From an uncultured Acetatifactor sp. (GTDB lineage: Bacteria > Bacillota > Clostridia > Lachnospirales > Lachnospiraceae), in contig CAKRRU010000025.1 in the NCBI GenBank assembly GCA_934394515.1, positions 1 through 25,337 of the forward strand: a stretch of DNA of 25,337 nt. The letters are read 5' to 3'. Numbering within the stretch: position 1 is the stretch's first letter; every line of letters starts with the position of its first letter. The notes under the pieces were generated by a model that made no database searches, was not told where the DNA came from, and saw only the letters and a program-made list of their open reading frames with translations. Made by a program: the position numbers and the translations under genes. Positions 1-7,571 of this stretch are shown in pieces.

Positions 1-82
1 TTACAAGTCCGCCGATTTCAACGAAACTGTTGTCATCGAGTAAAGCTGCTATTCTTTGACTCGCTTTTGAAGTAGTACTCAT
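1..82 (-). CDS. Acyl-CoA carboxylase / decarboxylase carboxyltransferase subunit, N-terminal fragment
   Basis: Only the first 27 codons are inside the window; the gene continues past position 1. The protein begins MSTTSKASQRIAALLDDNSF and continues VEIGGLV, which matches the start of carboxyltransferase subunits of biotin-dependent acyl-CoA carboxylases and methylmalonyl-CoA/propionyl-CoA decarboxylases (crotonase-fold carboxyltransferase family). Such subunits move CO2 between biotin and an acyl-CoA. The ATG (80-82) is preceded by a good Shine-Dalgarno, CGGAGGGC, about 8 bases upstream. The catalytic domain is not visible, so the exact substrate cannot be judged. The family call rests on N-terminal resemblance only. 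Confidence 0.55.
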   Translation of the reverse strand, partial: MSTTSKASQRIAALLDDNSFVEIGGLV

Positions 83-174
83 ATGTTTTCAGCCCTCCGT
101 TGATAATATAATAAAATATAATAGAAAACATTATTAATATAGAAGCACAAATGCCCCCATGATTAACAGTTTGT

Positions 175-202
175 AGTATAACACAAAATCTGCAACTCGC
201 AA
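175..202 (-). promoter_or_regulatory. Candidate sigma-A promoter of the carboxyltransferase gene
   Basis: On the minus strand TTGCGA (197-202) and TATACT (175-180) are separated by 16 bases, followed by an A/T-rich leader of about 85 bases to the ATG at 82. The -35 element lies in the loop of the terminator-like hairpin at 185-221, so terminator of the upstream gene and promoter of the downstream gene are interlocked. The -10 is good and the -35 is 4 of 6, so this is a plausible but unproven site. Confidence 0.45.
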
Positions 203-221
203 ACAACGAATTGCAGATTTT
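185..221 (-). terminator. Terminator-like hairpin after the D-Ala-D-Ala carboxypeptidase gene
   Basis: An 11-bp perfect inverted repeat, AAAATCTGCAA (185-195) and TTGCAGATTTT (211-221), encloses a 15-base loop. Read on the minus strand the 3' arm ends in a short T run (GATTTTGTGTT). It sits about 75 bases after the carboxypeptidase stop at 295. The loop is large and the T run is short, so it may be a weak terminator. The plus strand has better T runs after the stem but no gene reads into it from that side. Confidence 0.55.
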
Positions 222-294
222 TACATTTTTTATATATTGTTCTTCATTTTGAACAATTTTCCCGTCATTTTTTTACAAACGCCGGGCAGGCATC

Positions 295-1653
295 TCACGG
301 CAGTAACAGCAGGAATCTCTCAAGGATCTGTCCGCAGCACCAGAAAGGATCGATGGCTCTGACCGTTTCCGCAGCAAGCAGAGAAGCGCGTCTCCAGATC
401 TTCCCATCCACAAGATAACAGATTTCTCCCACGGTCTCACCCTCCGTAACGGGTGCCGACAGATTTGTTTCCTTCCTGTACAGGATCTCTACTTTCTCAT
501 CCGCCTGCATCAGAAGTCCATCCACTCCCTCTGCCCCGGGAGCCATTCTGACAGCAAGGGGAACTGTCGGAGCAAGCCGGTCGTTTTGTGCACCTGTCAC
601 CGGGATCCGGGCAAGCATTTCCTTTTTCTCCGGAAAAGTTTCCTCCGCAAACGGCCGGTAAGTATAATGCTCCAGTCCGTACTCAAACAGCACCCGGCTG
701 TCACTCCATTTATAAGTCTTATGGTTCGGCCAGCCACAGGCCAGCAGTGCCACGATCAGGCATTTTCCGTCCCTCTCCAGGGCACCCACATAGCAGTATC
801 CCGCCTTGTTGGTAAAACCGGTCTTTCCCGTAAATGCGCCGTCCATCATTTGCAAAAATGCATTATGGTTATTGCACCGGAAAGAACGGCCGTTTTCCGT
901 AAAACAGTATTCCTGCGTCCGTGTGATCTCACGGAACAGATCCCTTTGGGAAGATTCCCGGATACAGTAACGCAAAATACATGCCAGATCCTTTGCTGTG
1001 GTATGATGTTCCTTTTCCACTGTACTCCCGTCGGCCAGTGTCATAGTCTCTGTGGCATCCAATCCGTTGGGAGTGATGAACCAGGTGTCCTCGCAGCCGA
1101 TCTCCTCTGCCTTTTCATTCATCGCCCGGGCAAATCTATGTAACGCCTCCTTACTCTCTTCCGCGGTATGTTCCGAAATCTCTCCCTGCTCTCCCACAAG
1201 TTTCCCTCCGATATATTCCGCCAGTGACGCGGCTGCATCATTATGGCTTTCCAGCATCAGAGAAAACAGCAGTTCCCTCACGGTATAATGCTCTCCTTTT
1301 TTTACATACAGCTTTACTTTCGGCATTGATGCGGCATAGGCAGAGATGCCGACCTCTTCCTCTGCCTCCGCATTCTCCAATACCAGAATGCAGGTCATGA
1401 TCTTGGTGGTACTGGCCATAGCCATGGGAGCCTCAGCACTTTTACCGTATAGCACTCTCCCGGAGTCAGCATCCAGCAATACTGCCGCCCGGGCATACAG
1501 ACGTAACTTCTGCGTCTGCCCGTCTTCTTTCGTTTCATCTAAAATGACCGCATATGGTTCGCAGACAGCTTCCGTATCCGCCGATATCGGACCCGCCAAC
1601 ATGCTTTCCGTCCATAGTATTACCGCCAGAAGGGCGCAAAAAAAGCCTCGCAT
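295..1653 (-). CDS. Serine-type D-alanyl-D-alanine carboxypeptidase (low-molecular-weight PBP, S11 family)
   Basis: This enzyme trims the terminal D-Ala from peptidoglycan pentapeptides outside the membrane and so controls cross-linking. The 452-residue protein has a secretion signal (about residues 4-25) and the three penicillin-binding motifs: S81-T-T-K84 with the nucleophile serine, S136-H-N138 and K277-T-G279. The C-terminal part (about 340-425) fits a PBP5-type C-terminal beta domain, and the last 25 residues are hydrophobic and may anchor it. Spacing between SxN and KTG is enlarged by an acidic segment near 155-170. The ATG has GGGAG 9 bases upstream. It lies 100 bases downstream of scpB. 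In Bacillus subtilis the spore-cortex carboxypeptidase gene dacB is also found near scpAB, so a sporulation role is possible but is inference. A second paralogue lies at 4055-5233. Confidence 0.9.
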   Translation of the reverse strand: MRGFFCALLAVILWTESMLAGPISADTEAVCEPYAVILDETKEDGQTQKLRLYARAAVLLDADSGRVLYGKSAEAPMAMASTTKIMTCILVLENAEAEEEVGISAYAASMPKVKLYVKKGEHYTVRELLFSLMLESHNDAAASLAEYIGGKLVGEQGEISEHTAEESKEALHRFARAMNEKAEEIGCEDTWFITPNGLDATETMTLADGSTVEKEHHTTAKDLACILRYCIRESSQRDLFREITRTQEYCFTENGRSFRCNNHNAFLQMMDGAFTGKTGFTNKAGYCYVGALERDGKCLIVALLACGWPNHKTYKWSDSRVLFEYGLEHYTYRPFAEETFPEKKEMLARIPVTGAQNDRLAPTVPLAVRMAPGAEGVDGLLMQADEKVEILYRKETNLSAPVTEGETVGEICYLVDGKIWRRASLLAAETVRAIDPFWCCGQILERFLLLLP

Positions 1654-1753
1654 AATCTTTAACTCCCGGAAAGGGTTATTTATTATTATGAGGCTGATTC
1701 TTTGTCCTATTCTAAACTATACACAATCCTATTCGCAAACCGGCTCTGTATGG

Positions 1754-2323
1754 TTATATATTCAGTGTGAGCTGTACTTCCTGCTCTGCCTGCTGTTTGA
1801 ATTCCTCCACCTGTACCGGGTTCAGCTCCGGCAGTTCTTCCAGGCTCTTCACACCAAAGCACCGTAAAAACTGCTCTGTGGTGCCGAACAATAAAGGTCT
1901 TCCGGGAGCATCCAGACGTCCCAGTTCTGTGATCAGATCATATTCCAGCAGCTTATTAATGGCATGATCGCAGCTGACTCCGCGGACCCTCTCGATCTCC
2001 AGTCTCGTTACCGGCTGTTTGTACGCGATGATGGACAGAGTTTCCAGTACTGTATCCGTCAATGTCATTTTTCTCGGTGTCTTTGCGATCTTGATCAGAT
2101 ATTCATACATATCCGCCTTGGTACAGAGCTGTACGGAATCGTCAAACTGTGTCAGTCCGATCCCTCTGTCCTCTTCCTCGTATCTTGCCGCCATATCTTT
2201 TAAAATAGATTTCGTTGTCTTCACATCCTCTTCGATCACTTCCGCAAGCCGGCTGATCTCCACGGAATCTCCCATGGTAAAAAGGATGGCTTCTATCACT
2301 GCTTCTGCTTTACTGCGTTCCAT
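1754..2323 (-). CDS. scpB: Segregation and condensation protein B
   Basis: ScpB is the winged-helix (kite) partner of ScpA; together with the Smc ATPase it forms the condensin that compacts and segregates the chromosome. The 189-residue protein has the family's usual length and typical core sequence: the N-terminal AVIEAILFTMGD, the central LETLSIIAYKQPVTRLEIERVRG and the late GRPLLFGTTEQFLRCFG. Its ATG follows the scpA stop by 17 bases, so the two are co-transcribed. The ATG is preceded by an AGACGTGAGG-type purine stretch. No oddities seen. Confidence 0.95.
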   Translation of the reverse strand: MERSKAEAVIEAILFTMGDSVEISRLAEVIEEDVKTTKSILKDMAARYEEEDRGIGLTQFDDSVQLCTKADMYEYLIKIAKTPRKMTLTDTVLETLSIIAYKQPVTRLEIERVRGVSCDHAINKLLEYDLITELGRLDAPGRPLLFGTTEQFLRCFGVKSLEELPELNPVQVEEFKQQAEQEVQLTLNI

Positions 2324-2340
2324 TTTATAACCTCACGTCT

Positions 2341-3084
2341 CTAGATATTAGATGTAATCATAATATCATCAAATATGTTTTCCTGGCTGATGTTAATCTT
2401 GCCGGTCTTCATCAGTTCCAGAATGATCAGGAAGGTAACGATGACCTCCATTTTGCTGTTCTGCTTCTCCAAAAGCTTTCGGAAACTGAACGTCTTATGT
2501 TCCCTGGCATAAGCCTCCACATACAGCAGCTTGATATCCATATCCACCTCGTCCTTCTCGATGTTGCCGTACTGGCTGCGGACGGGATCGATCTTGTCTT
2601 CCTGCTTCTTCACAATAGATTTGAAGATCTCATGCAGCTTGTTCAGGTTCATATCGCCGATCAGTTCTTCATAATCAATGGGCTGCCTGTAAGCTTCCAC
2701 TTCCTTCGGAAGTCTCTGCTCTCTGTATATATTCCGGGCGGCATCCACCTGACGGTCCCTGAGTTCAAAGGACATATATTTGTACATCTTATATTCCAGC
2801 AGCTTCTGGACCAGTTCCGCTCTGGGGTCTTCTTCCTCACCGTCTTCATTTACTTCCTTGGGCAGCAGCATCTTGCACTTAATATCGATCAGTGTCGCTG
2901 CCATTACCAGGAATTCACTCATGACGTTCATATCTTCCCGCTGCATCTGTTTGATATAATCCAGATACTGGGCCGTGATCTCCACGATGGGAATATCATA
3001 GATATCTATTTTGTTTTTCTCGATCAAATGAAGCAGCAGATCCAGAGGACCTTCAAACGCTTCCAGTTTTACAGAAATTGCCAT
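2341..3084 (-). CDS. scpA: Segregation and condensation protein A (kleisin)
   Basis: ScpA is the kleisin that bridges the two Smc heads in bacterial condensin and binds a ScpB dimer. The 247-residue protein begins with the family signature FEGPLDLLLHLIEKNKIDIYD and continues with IVEITAQYLDYI, followed by a charged middle and a C-terminal winged helix (about 185-240) that docks on the Smc head. The start ATG has TAGGAG 8 bases upstream. It is 39 bases downstream of the metallophosphoesterase gene and 17 bases upstream of scpB, giving an apparent operon of phosphoesterase, scpA, scpB and carboxypeptidase. Confidence 0.95.
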   Translation of the reverse strand: MAISVKLEAFEGPLDLLLHLIEKNKIDIYDIPIVEITAQYLDYIKQMQREDMNVMSEFLVMAATLIDIKCKMLLPKEVNEDGEEEDPRAELVQKLLEYKMYKYMSFELRDRQVDAARNIYREQRLPKEVEAYRQPIDYEELIGDMNLNKLHEIFKSIVKKQEDKIDPVRSQYGNIEKDEVDMDIKLLYVEAYAREHKTFSFRKLLEKQNSKMEVIVTFLIILELMKTGKINISQENIFDDIMITSNI

Positions 3085-3123
3085 GTAAAAAACTCCTATT
3101 TCCCCTCATTGCTTCCGTGGGTC

Positions 3124-3999
3124 TTATGCTTCTTCCGGCAACAGATCCACTTCCAGGATCTCTCCCGGATTAAAAAGGCGGACAGGGATCGTATGCATTC
3201 CCAGCCCTCTGCTTAAAAGCATTGTAGTATTGCCCAGCGCAAATCTGCCGCCGTCATATTTCGGAAAAAGCCTTACATTGGGGGATACCACGCCTTTTCC
3301 CCAGAAAGGAACTCTCACCATGCCTCCGTGCACATGTCCCGCAAGCACCAGATCAGCTCCCCAGTCGGCATATTGGGGAAAATAATCCGGATTGTGAGCA
3401 ATCAATATTGTATACATTTCTTCAGAAGGTTGTCCGAGAAGGTCTCTCAGATACTCCGGATCCATAGGCTTTATCCCAAAGCGTTTGTAATACAGCTTGT
3501 CTATCTCCGAACCATAGATGCGGATACCGTAATCAGCCGGATCCGTGTGTTCATTCACCAGTCTGCGGATCCCGATCTTTTGCAATTCTTCTTCGTATCG
3601 CTCTGCCATATCCCCGTAGGTCTCAGGATACAGTTTCAAGCGGTGTTCATGGTTACCGTTGCCATAATATATCGGATATTTCGCGGCAAGCTTCGTCAGA
3701 AGATTCACCGCAATATCAAGGCTCGCCTTCGGCTTTGCCGTCAGAATATCTCCCGCGATCAGGATCATGTCCGGTTTTATTCCATCGATGGCCTGCAGCA
3801 GGCGTTCGTTCTCTTTTCCGTATCTTTTATTATGGAGATCCGCCAGAACCACCGCCTTTACAGGCTTGCGGATTCTACGATCCCGCAGGGAATAATGCCG
3901 TACCACAAAGCGGTTGCTGTCATACAGCATTATCCACGCAAGGATCACCAGGATCACTGCGATCACGGTAATTATCACATCCAAAGTATCTGCCCCCAT
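3124..3999 (-). CDS. Membrane-anchored metallophosphoesterase
   Basis: This is a calcineurin-like phosphoesterase with one N-terminal membrane helix (about residues 6-26) and the catalytic domain probably outside the membrane, like the YkuE/YaeI group; the substrate is not known. From the ATG at 3999 it has 291 residues. The metal-binding motifs are all present: D54-L-H56, G-D84, G-N116-H117-E118, the later IAHNPD and the GHVHGG block. A longer reading from TTG at 4023 adds 8 residues, but that TTG has no ribosome binding site and would fall within a few bases of the predicted transcription start; the ATG has a weak GGAAA upstream. I therefore prefer the ATG. It is the first gene of the scpAB operon. 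Confidence 0.85.
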   Translation of the reverse strand: MGADTLDVIITVIAVILVILAWIMLYDSNRFVVRHYSLRDRRIRKPVKAVVLADLHNKRYGKENERLLQAIDGIKPDMILIAGDILTAKPKASLDIAVNLLTKLAAKYPIYYGNGNHEHRLKLYPETYGDMAERYEEELQKIGIRRLVNEHTDPADYGIRIYGSEIDKLYYKRFGIKPMDPEYLRDLLGQPSEEMYTILIAHNPDYFPQYADWGADLVLAGHVHGGMVRVPFWGKGVVSPNVRLFPKYDGGRFALGNTTMLLSRGLGMHTIPVRLFNPGEILEVDLLPEEA

Positions 4000-4033
4000 G
4001 GTCTGTTTCCAGTTTATTGCCAATATGTTCTAT

Positions 4034-4062
4034 AGTATAACATATTTTTCTGGCTTACAAAA
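4034..4062 (-). promoter_or_regulatory. Possible promoter of the phosphoesterase-scpAB operon
   Basis: A good -10 element TATACT lies at 4034-4039 on the minus strand. The -35 is weak: TTTTGT (4057-4062, 17-base spacing) or TTGTAA (4055-4060, 15-base spacing), overlapping the end of the preceding carboxypeptidase gene. Transcription would start near 4025-4028, which excludes the upstream TTG as a start for the phosphoesterase. Confidence 0.35.
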
Positions 4063-5233
4063 GATAAAATTCCATTATTTTCAGGAGGTAGTCTTTATAT
4101 ACCGCTTTCGCCACATCACTGTCATACAGGATCGGGACACTGCCGATCTTCTCTCCGTTCAGCAGATAGACCGCTCTGCCGGCTTCCGCTCCCTTTATGA
4201 CAGGTGCCACTGCCGTCTCCGGCAGCTCAATACTTTTCTCCACCCCTGCCAGGGAATTGCCTTCCGTATCCAGATACCGGAATTCACTTTGATATTTTAC
4301 AGGCACCGTGTCTTCCACGCCGCCCTGCACCCGCAGGTCTTCCAGCGCGTCCGTATTTTCGTCGAGATACAGGTCACTGACATTAAATCCATAGCTGAGC
4401 AATGTCTGTGCATCCTTAAAACGCGCCTTGTAATCCGGTGCACCCATGACCACGGCGATCAGGTCGATACCGTCCTTGGTGGCAGTGGCAGACAGACAGA
4501 ATTTTGCCTTGGACGTGGAGCCGGTCTTCAGTCCCGTGGCCCACTGATATTGCTTTAACAGCTTGTTCGTACTGTTCAGCGTAAACTGAGAGGTTCCCTG
4601 TCTGGTCTCATGGGTGATGTCTTCCATCCAGATTCCCGTATAATCGAACACTTGAGGATATTTTACCGTAAGTTCTCTGGACATGATCGCCACATCCATG
4701 GCCGTCGTGTAATGACCGTCAGAGTCTGTCAGGCCGCAGCAATCCTCAAAATGTGTGTCTGCCATTCCCAGTTCTGCCGCCTTTTCATTCATCTTCTCAA
4801 CGAAAGCCTCTTCACTTCCCGCTATGTATTCTGCCACCGCCACACTGGCATCATTGCCCGAAGCCACCGCAATGCATTTGATCATGGTCTCCAGAGTCTG
4901 TACTTCATTCTCCGCCAGGAACACCTGGGATCCTCCCATGGAACTGGCATATGCGCTTACCGTGACCGGATCCTCCGGCTTTATTTTTCCCTGGTCAAGT
5001 GCCTCAAAGGTCAGAAGCAATGTCATGATCTTGGTAATACTCGCAGGGCTTCTGCGTTCTCTTGCGTTCTGTTCAAATATCACTTTTCCGGTAGAGCTCT
5101 CCATGAGCACGGCACTGGGAGCTTCGATTGCCGCGGGGTCAGCAGATACTGTGATCCCGTTCCACCAGAATACCTGTATGCTGACCGTAAAAAGTAAGAT
5201 CCATCCATAGATGGTTTTTCTGTTTTTTTGCAT
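4055..5233 (-). CDS. Second D-alanyl-D-alanine carboxypeptidase (S11 family, DacF-like)
   Basis: Same enzyme class as the gene at 295-1653: removal of the terminal D-Ala of peptidoglycan stem peptides. The 392-residue protein starts MQKNRKTIYGWILLFTVSIQ, a clear signal peptide, with mature protein from about residue 32. Catalytic motifs are S65-I-T-K68, S125-G-N127 and K236-T-G238, followed by a C-terminal PBP5-type domain (about 285-370) and a short amphipathic tail ending KIMEFYLL that may lie on the membrane. The frame is open 38 codons further upstream, but that stretch encodes no signal peptide and would overlap the next gene; the chosen ATG has GGGAG 12 bases upstream. It is 86 bases after the PF06541-type gene and is probably co-transcribed with it. 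Confidence 0.9.
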   Translation of the reverse strand: MQKNRKTIYGWILLFTVSIQVFWWNGITVSADPAAIEAPSAVLMESSTGKVIFEQNARERRSPASITKIMTLLLTFEALDQGKIKPEDPVTVSAYASSMGGSQVFLAENEVQTLETMIKCIAVASGNDASVAVAEYIAGSEEAFVEKMNEKAAELGMADTHFEDCCGLTDSDGHYTTAMDVAIMSRELTVKYPQVFDYTGIWMEDITHETRQGTSQFTLNSTNKLLKQYQWATGLKTGSTSKAKFCLSATATKDGIDLIAVVMGAPDYKARFKDAQTLLSYGFNVSDLYLDENTDALEDLRVQGGVEDTVPVKYQSEFRYLDTEGNSLAGVEKSIELPETAVAPVIKGAEAGRAVYLLNGEKIGSVPILYDSDVAKAVYKDYLLKIMEFYLL

Positions 5234-5319
5234 AAAAAAGCCACACTCCCTTATCCTTTCTTCTAAAAGATATGGTCGTGCGGCCTTGTATATACCTGTA
5301 AATCCCACCGTCTGTGACG

Positions 5320-5910
5320 TTACAGTCTGGCAATCAATGCCTGACAACGTTCCCTCAGTGCCTCACCCTTGCTGCGTACATCAATATGAAATACCTTGAT
5401 CAGCTGTACGGCATAATCTATCGCCACAACAGCCAGGATCACCTGGATCATACGGGTGCCTACCCGGATCTGTAACCTGTCGATGATATGGTACATGGCA
5501 TCATGAACAAACTGTACAATTCCGATCGCGTAAAAGCCCCAGGCAACAGTGCTCTCCAGGCAGATGATCCCGCGATAGTTAAAGGGTTTGTTATTATAGT
5601 CCCACCAGAGTTCGCCCAGAAAACGAATCATACCGATTCCTACCAGATACTCAAAAGTCGTAGCCAGAATCGCTCCGAAAATATAAAGCTTTACCAGTTT
5701 TCCGCGAAGCGGGCTTAAGATCAGATATCCAAGCACACCGCCAAAACCATAAATCGGGCAAAAAGGTCCCTTACCGAATCCTCTGTTGGTAAGCTTCCGG
5801 TTGCAGAAAGACATGTAAGTGGATTCCAATGCCCATCCGAGAACACTGTACAACACAAATGCCGCAAGCAAATGGTATACATCCGTTCCCAGTATTTCAT
5901 AATTCCACAT
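5320..5910 (-). CDS. Polytopic membrane protein, putative ABC-transporter type IV (PF06541 family)
   Basis: The 196-residue protein has about five or six hydrophobic helices and the characteristic block order of the PF06541 family: an early SVLGWALES, then NRGF-KGPFCPIYGFG, a glutamate-containing helix (TTFEYLVG) and the WWDYNNKPFNYRG motif. The family is annotated as a putative ABC transporter permease but no transported substrate has been established to my knowledge. The frame is open 20 codons upstream; the ATG at 5910 is preferred because AGGG lies 7 bases before it and the upstream extension is hydrophilic. It follows the rpsU remnant by 59 bases, with a hairpin in the gap, and probably relies on the rpsU promoter. 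Confidence 0.8.
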   Translation of the reverse strand: MWNYEILGTDVYHLLAAFVLYSVLGWALESTYMSFCNRKLTNRGFGKGPFCPIYGFGGVLGYLILSPLRGKLVKLYIFGAILATTFEYLVGIGMIRFLGELWWDYNNKPFNYRGIICLESTVAWGFYAIGIVQFVHDAMYHIIDRLQIRVGTRMIQVILAVVAIDYAVQLIKVFHIDVRSKGEALRERCQALIARL

Positions 5911-5932
5911 TTCTTTTCCCTCATAAGTACAA

Positions 5933-5958
5933 AGTCCCCGGTATATACGCCGAGGACT
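5933..5958 (-). terminator. Intercistronic hairpin between rpsU remnant and PF06541 gene
   Basis: On the minus strand AGTCCTCGG and CCGGGGACT form a 9-bp stem (one G-U pair) around an 8-base loop, followed by TTGTACTT. The U tract is poor, so it could be an attenuating partial terminator or a processing/stability hairpin. It starts 11 bases after the old rpsU stop codon and ends about 10 bases before the next ribosome binding site. Confidence 0.45.
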
Positions 5959-5969
5959 ATTGTTCTGCA

Positions 5970-6064
5970 TTAGTTATATTTACGTTTTCTTGCTGCTTCA
6001 GACTTCTTCTTACGTTTTACGCTAGGCTTCTCGTAATGCTCTCTTTTACGATTACGTTTGACAT
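5970..6064 (-). pseudogene. rpsU: Ribosomal protein bS21 gene with an 82-bp frameshifting internal deletion
   Basis: bS21 is a small basic protein near the 3' end of 16S rRNA that helps translation initiation. Here GGGAGG is followed 11 bases later by ATG TCA AAC GTA ATC GTA AAA GAG, the canonical start MSNVIVKE, but the frame then reads SITRSLA and stops at 6017. In another frame the canonical C-terminus KREHYEKPSVKRKKKSEAAR followed by KRKYN runs to a stop at 5970. The junction is CGTAAAAGAGA, a sequence expected at both places in a normal gene (codons 5-9 and codons 33-36). Normal length is 58 codons plus stop, 177 bases; here start to stop is 95 bases, a loss of exactly 82. Promoter and ribosome binding site are intact. 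An assembly error is the main alternative. Confidence 0.85.
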
Positions 6065-6149
6065 CTTACACCCGACCTCCCTTCAGTCCCTTCAAGTAAC
6101 ATGACTGACTGGGTTATTTTAATGTACAATCAATCTGCACACATTTGAT

Positions 6150-6177
6150 ATTATAGCATAAAAAATGCATTCGTCAA
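6150..6177 (-). promoter_or_regulatory. Strong sigma-A promoter of rpsU and downstream genes
   Basis: TTGACG (6172-6177) and TATAAT (6150-6155) on the minus strand are separated by 16 bases. Transcription would begin near 6143, giving a leader of roughly 80 bases to the rpsU start codon. The strength fits a ribosomal protein gene. Confidence 0.8.
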
Positions 6178-6200
6178 TAGGTATTTCAATATTTTTTATC

Positions 6201-7571
6201 TCAGGCGAAAAACTTGTCATAAATTCCAAACAGGAAAATAAAGATCACAATCAGAGGCAGTCCATAGGTCAGGTAACCGCGCATCCAGTCATGCATTTTC
6301 AATCCTTCTCCGGTATTTACTTCCTTTTTATAGTTCTCCCAGCCCCAGCCGTATCTGGTCACACAGAACACCAGGTATACCAGGGAGCCCAGAGGCAGGA
6401 ACAGATTACTTACCAGGAAATCTTCGAAATCCAGTACCGCTCCGCCGAAGACGGAAAAGCCATCCCAGCTCCATACATTGTAGCCCAGTACACAGGGTAC
6501 GGACAGTGCAATGATCAGAAACAGATTTACCAGGGAAGACTTTTTACGGCTTGCACCGGTCAACTCCATACCACAGCAGATGATATTCTCAAATACCGCC
6601 AGCACGGTAGACAATGCAGCAAATGCCATGAACAGGAAGAACAGGCTCCCCCACAGGCGGCCGTAAGGCATGTTTGCGAAAATATTCGGTAAGGTAATGA
6701 AGATCAGGCTGGGACCTGAGGTCTGATCCACCCCGTAAGTAAAGCATGCCGGGAAAATGATCAGTCCCGCGGTAATTGCCACAAAAGTATCCAGCACCAC
6801 AACTCTGACGGACTCACCAAGCAGAGAATGATCTTTGTCGATATAGCTGCCGAAAATTGCCATGGCGCCGATGCCGAGACTCAGGGTAAAGAACGCCTGA
6901 TTCATGGCTCCCACCAGGGTCGTTACCACACCGACTTCCTGCATACGGTTAAAATCAGGTACCAGATAGAACTTCAGTCCTTCCTTTGCACCATCCATGA
7001 AAAAGCTGTTGATGGCAAGCACCACCATAATCGCAAGTAAAGCGATCATCATGACCTTCGTCACACGTTCCAGGCCGTTCTGCAATCCACCGGCACAGAC
7101 ACCGATACCGATGACTACTACCAGCACCATCCAGAACATCATGACCTTCGGATTTGCCAGCATCAGTGTAAACTGATTTGCAACCGCATCTGCGGACAGC
7201 CCGGAAAGTCTGCCGGTGGCTGTCATGTAAAAATAATGCAGCATCCAGCCTGCCACTGTGGTATAGAACATCATCAAAAGATAGCAGCCTGCCAGTGTGA
7301 AATAACCATGAATATGCCATTTCTGTCCCTGCTTTTCCAATGCCTGATACGCTTTCACAGGACTCTTCTTACTGGCTCTTCCCACAGCGAATTCCATGGT
7401 CATAATAGGTAATCCGAGGATTACCAGAAAAATCAGATAAAACAATACAAAGGCTCCACCGCCACCCTGGCCGGCCATGTACGGGAATTTCCATACATTG
7501 CCGATACCGATGGCGCAGCCTGCGGACAGCAGGATAAAGCCCAGACGGGATTTTAAGTGCTCTCGTTCCAT
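6201..7571 (-). CDS. Sodium-dependent amino-acid symporter (neurotransmitter:sodium symporter family)
   Basis: A LeuT-fold transporter expected to import an amino acid with sodium. The 456-residue protein has about 11 membrane helices, the number found in the bacterial Tyt1-like subgroup rather than 12. Helix 1 carries GCAIGIGNVWKFPY, with N25 matching the sodium-binding asparagine of LeuT; the extracellular-gate arginine of LeuT (R30) is a lysine here (K28). Helix 6 carries the unwound FTLSLGIGAM region and helix 8 the AALSTVLAVFE region. The start codon overlaps the alaS stop codon (TAATG), so it is translationally coupled to alanyl-tRNA synthetase. This suggests, but does not prove, alanine or a similar small amino acid as substrate. 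No terminator is visible after it; the rpsU promoter follows at once. Confidence 0.9.
   Translation of the reverse strand: MEREHLKSRLGFILLSAGCAIGIGNVWKFPYMAGQGGGGAFVLFYLIFLVILGLPIMTMEFAVGRASKKSPVKAYQALEKQGQKWHIHGYFTLAGCYLLMMFYTTVAGWMLHYFYMTATGRLSGLSADAVANQFTLMLANPKVMMFWMVLVVVIGIGVCAGGLQNGLERVTKVMMIALLAIMVVLAINSFFMDGAKEGLKFYLVPDFNRMQEVGVVTTLVGAMNQAFFTLSLGIGAMAIFGSYIDKDHSLLGESVRVVVLDTFVAITAGLIIFPACFTYGVDQTSGPSLIFITLPNIFANMPYGRLWGSLFFLFMAFAALSTVLAVFENIICCGMELTGASRKKSSLVNLFLIIALSVPCVLGYNVWSWDGFSVFGGAVLDFEDFLVSNLFLPLGSLVYLVFCVTRYGWGWENYKKEVNTGEGLKMHDWMRGYLTYGLPLIVIFIFLFGIYDKFFA

Noticed and set aside
4021..4023. TTG start giving an 8-residue longer metallophosphoesterase
   Set aside because: No ribosome binding site, and it sits only a few bases after the predicted transcription start; the ATG at 3999 is better.
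5234..5347. 38-codon N-terminal extension of the second carboxypeptidase
   Set aside because: It encodes no signal peptide, overlaps the previous gene and has no good ribosome binding site; the internal ATG gives a classic signal sequence.
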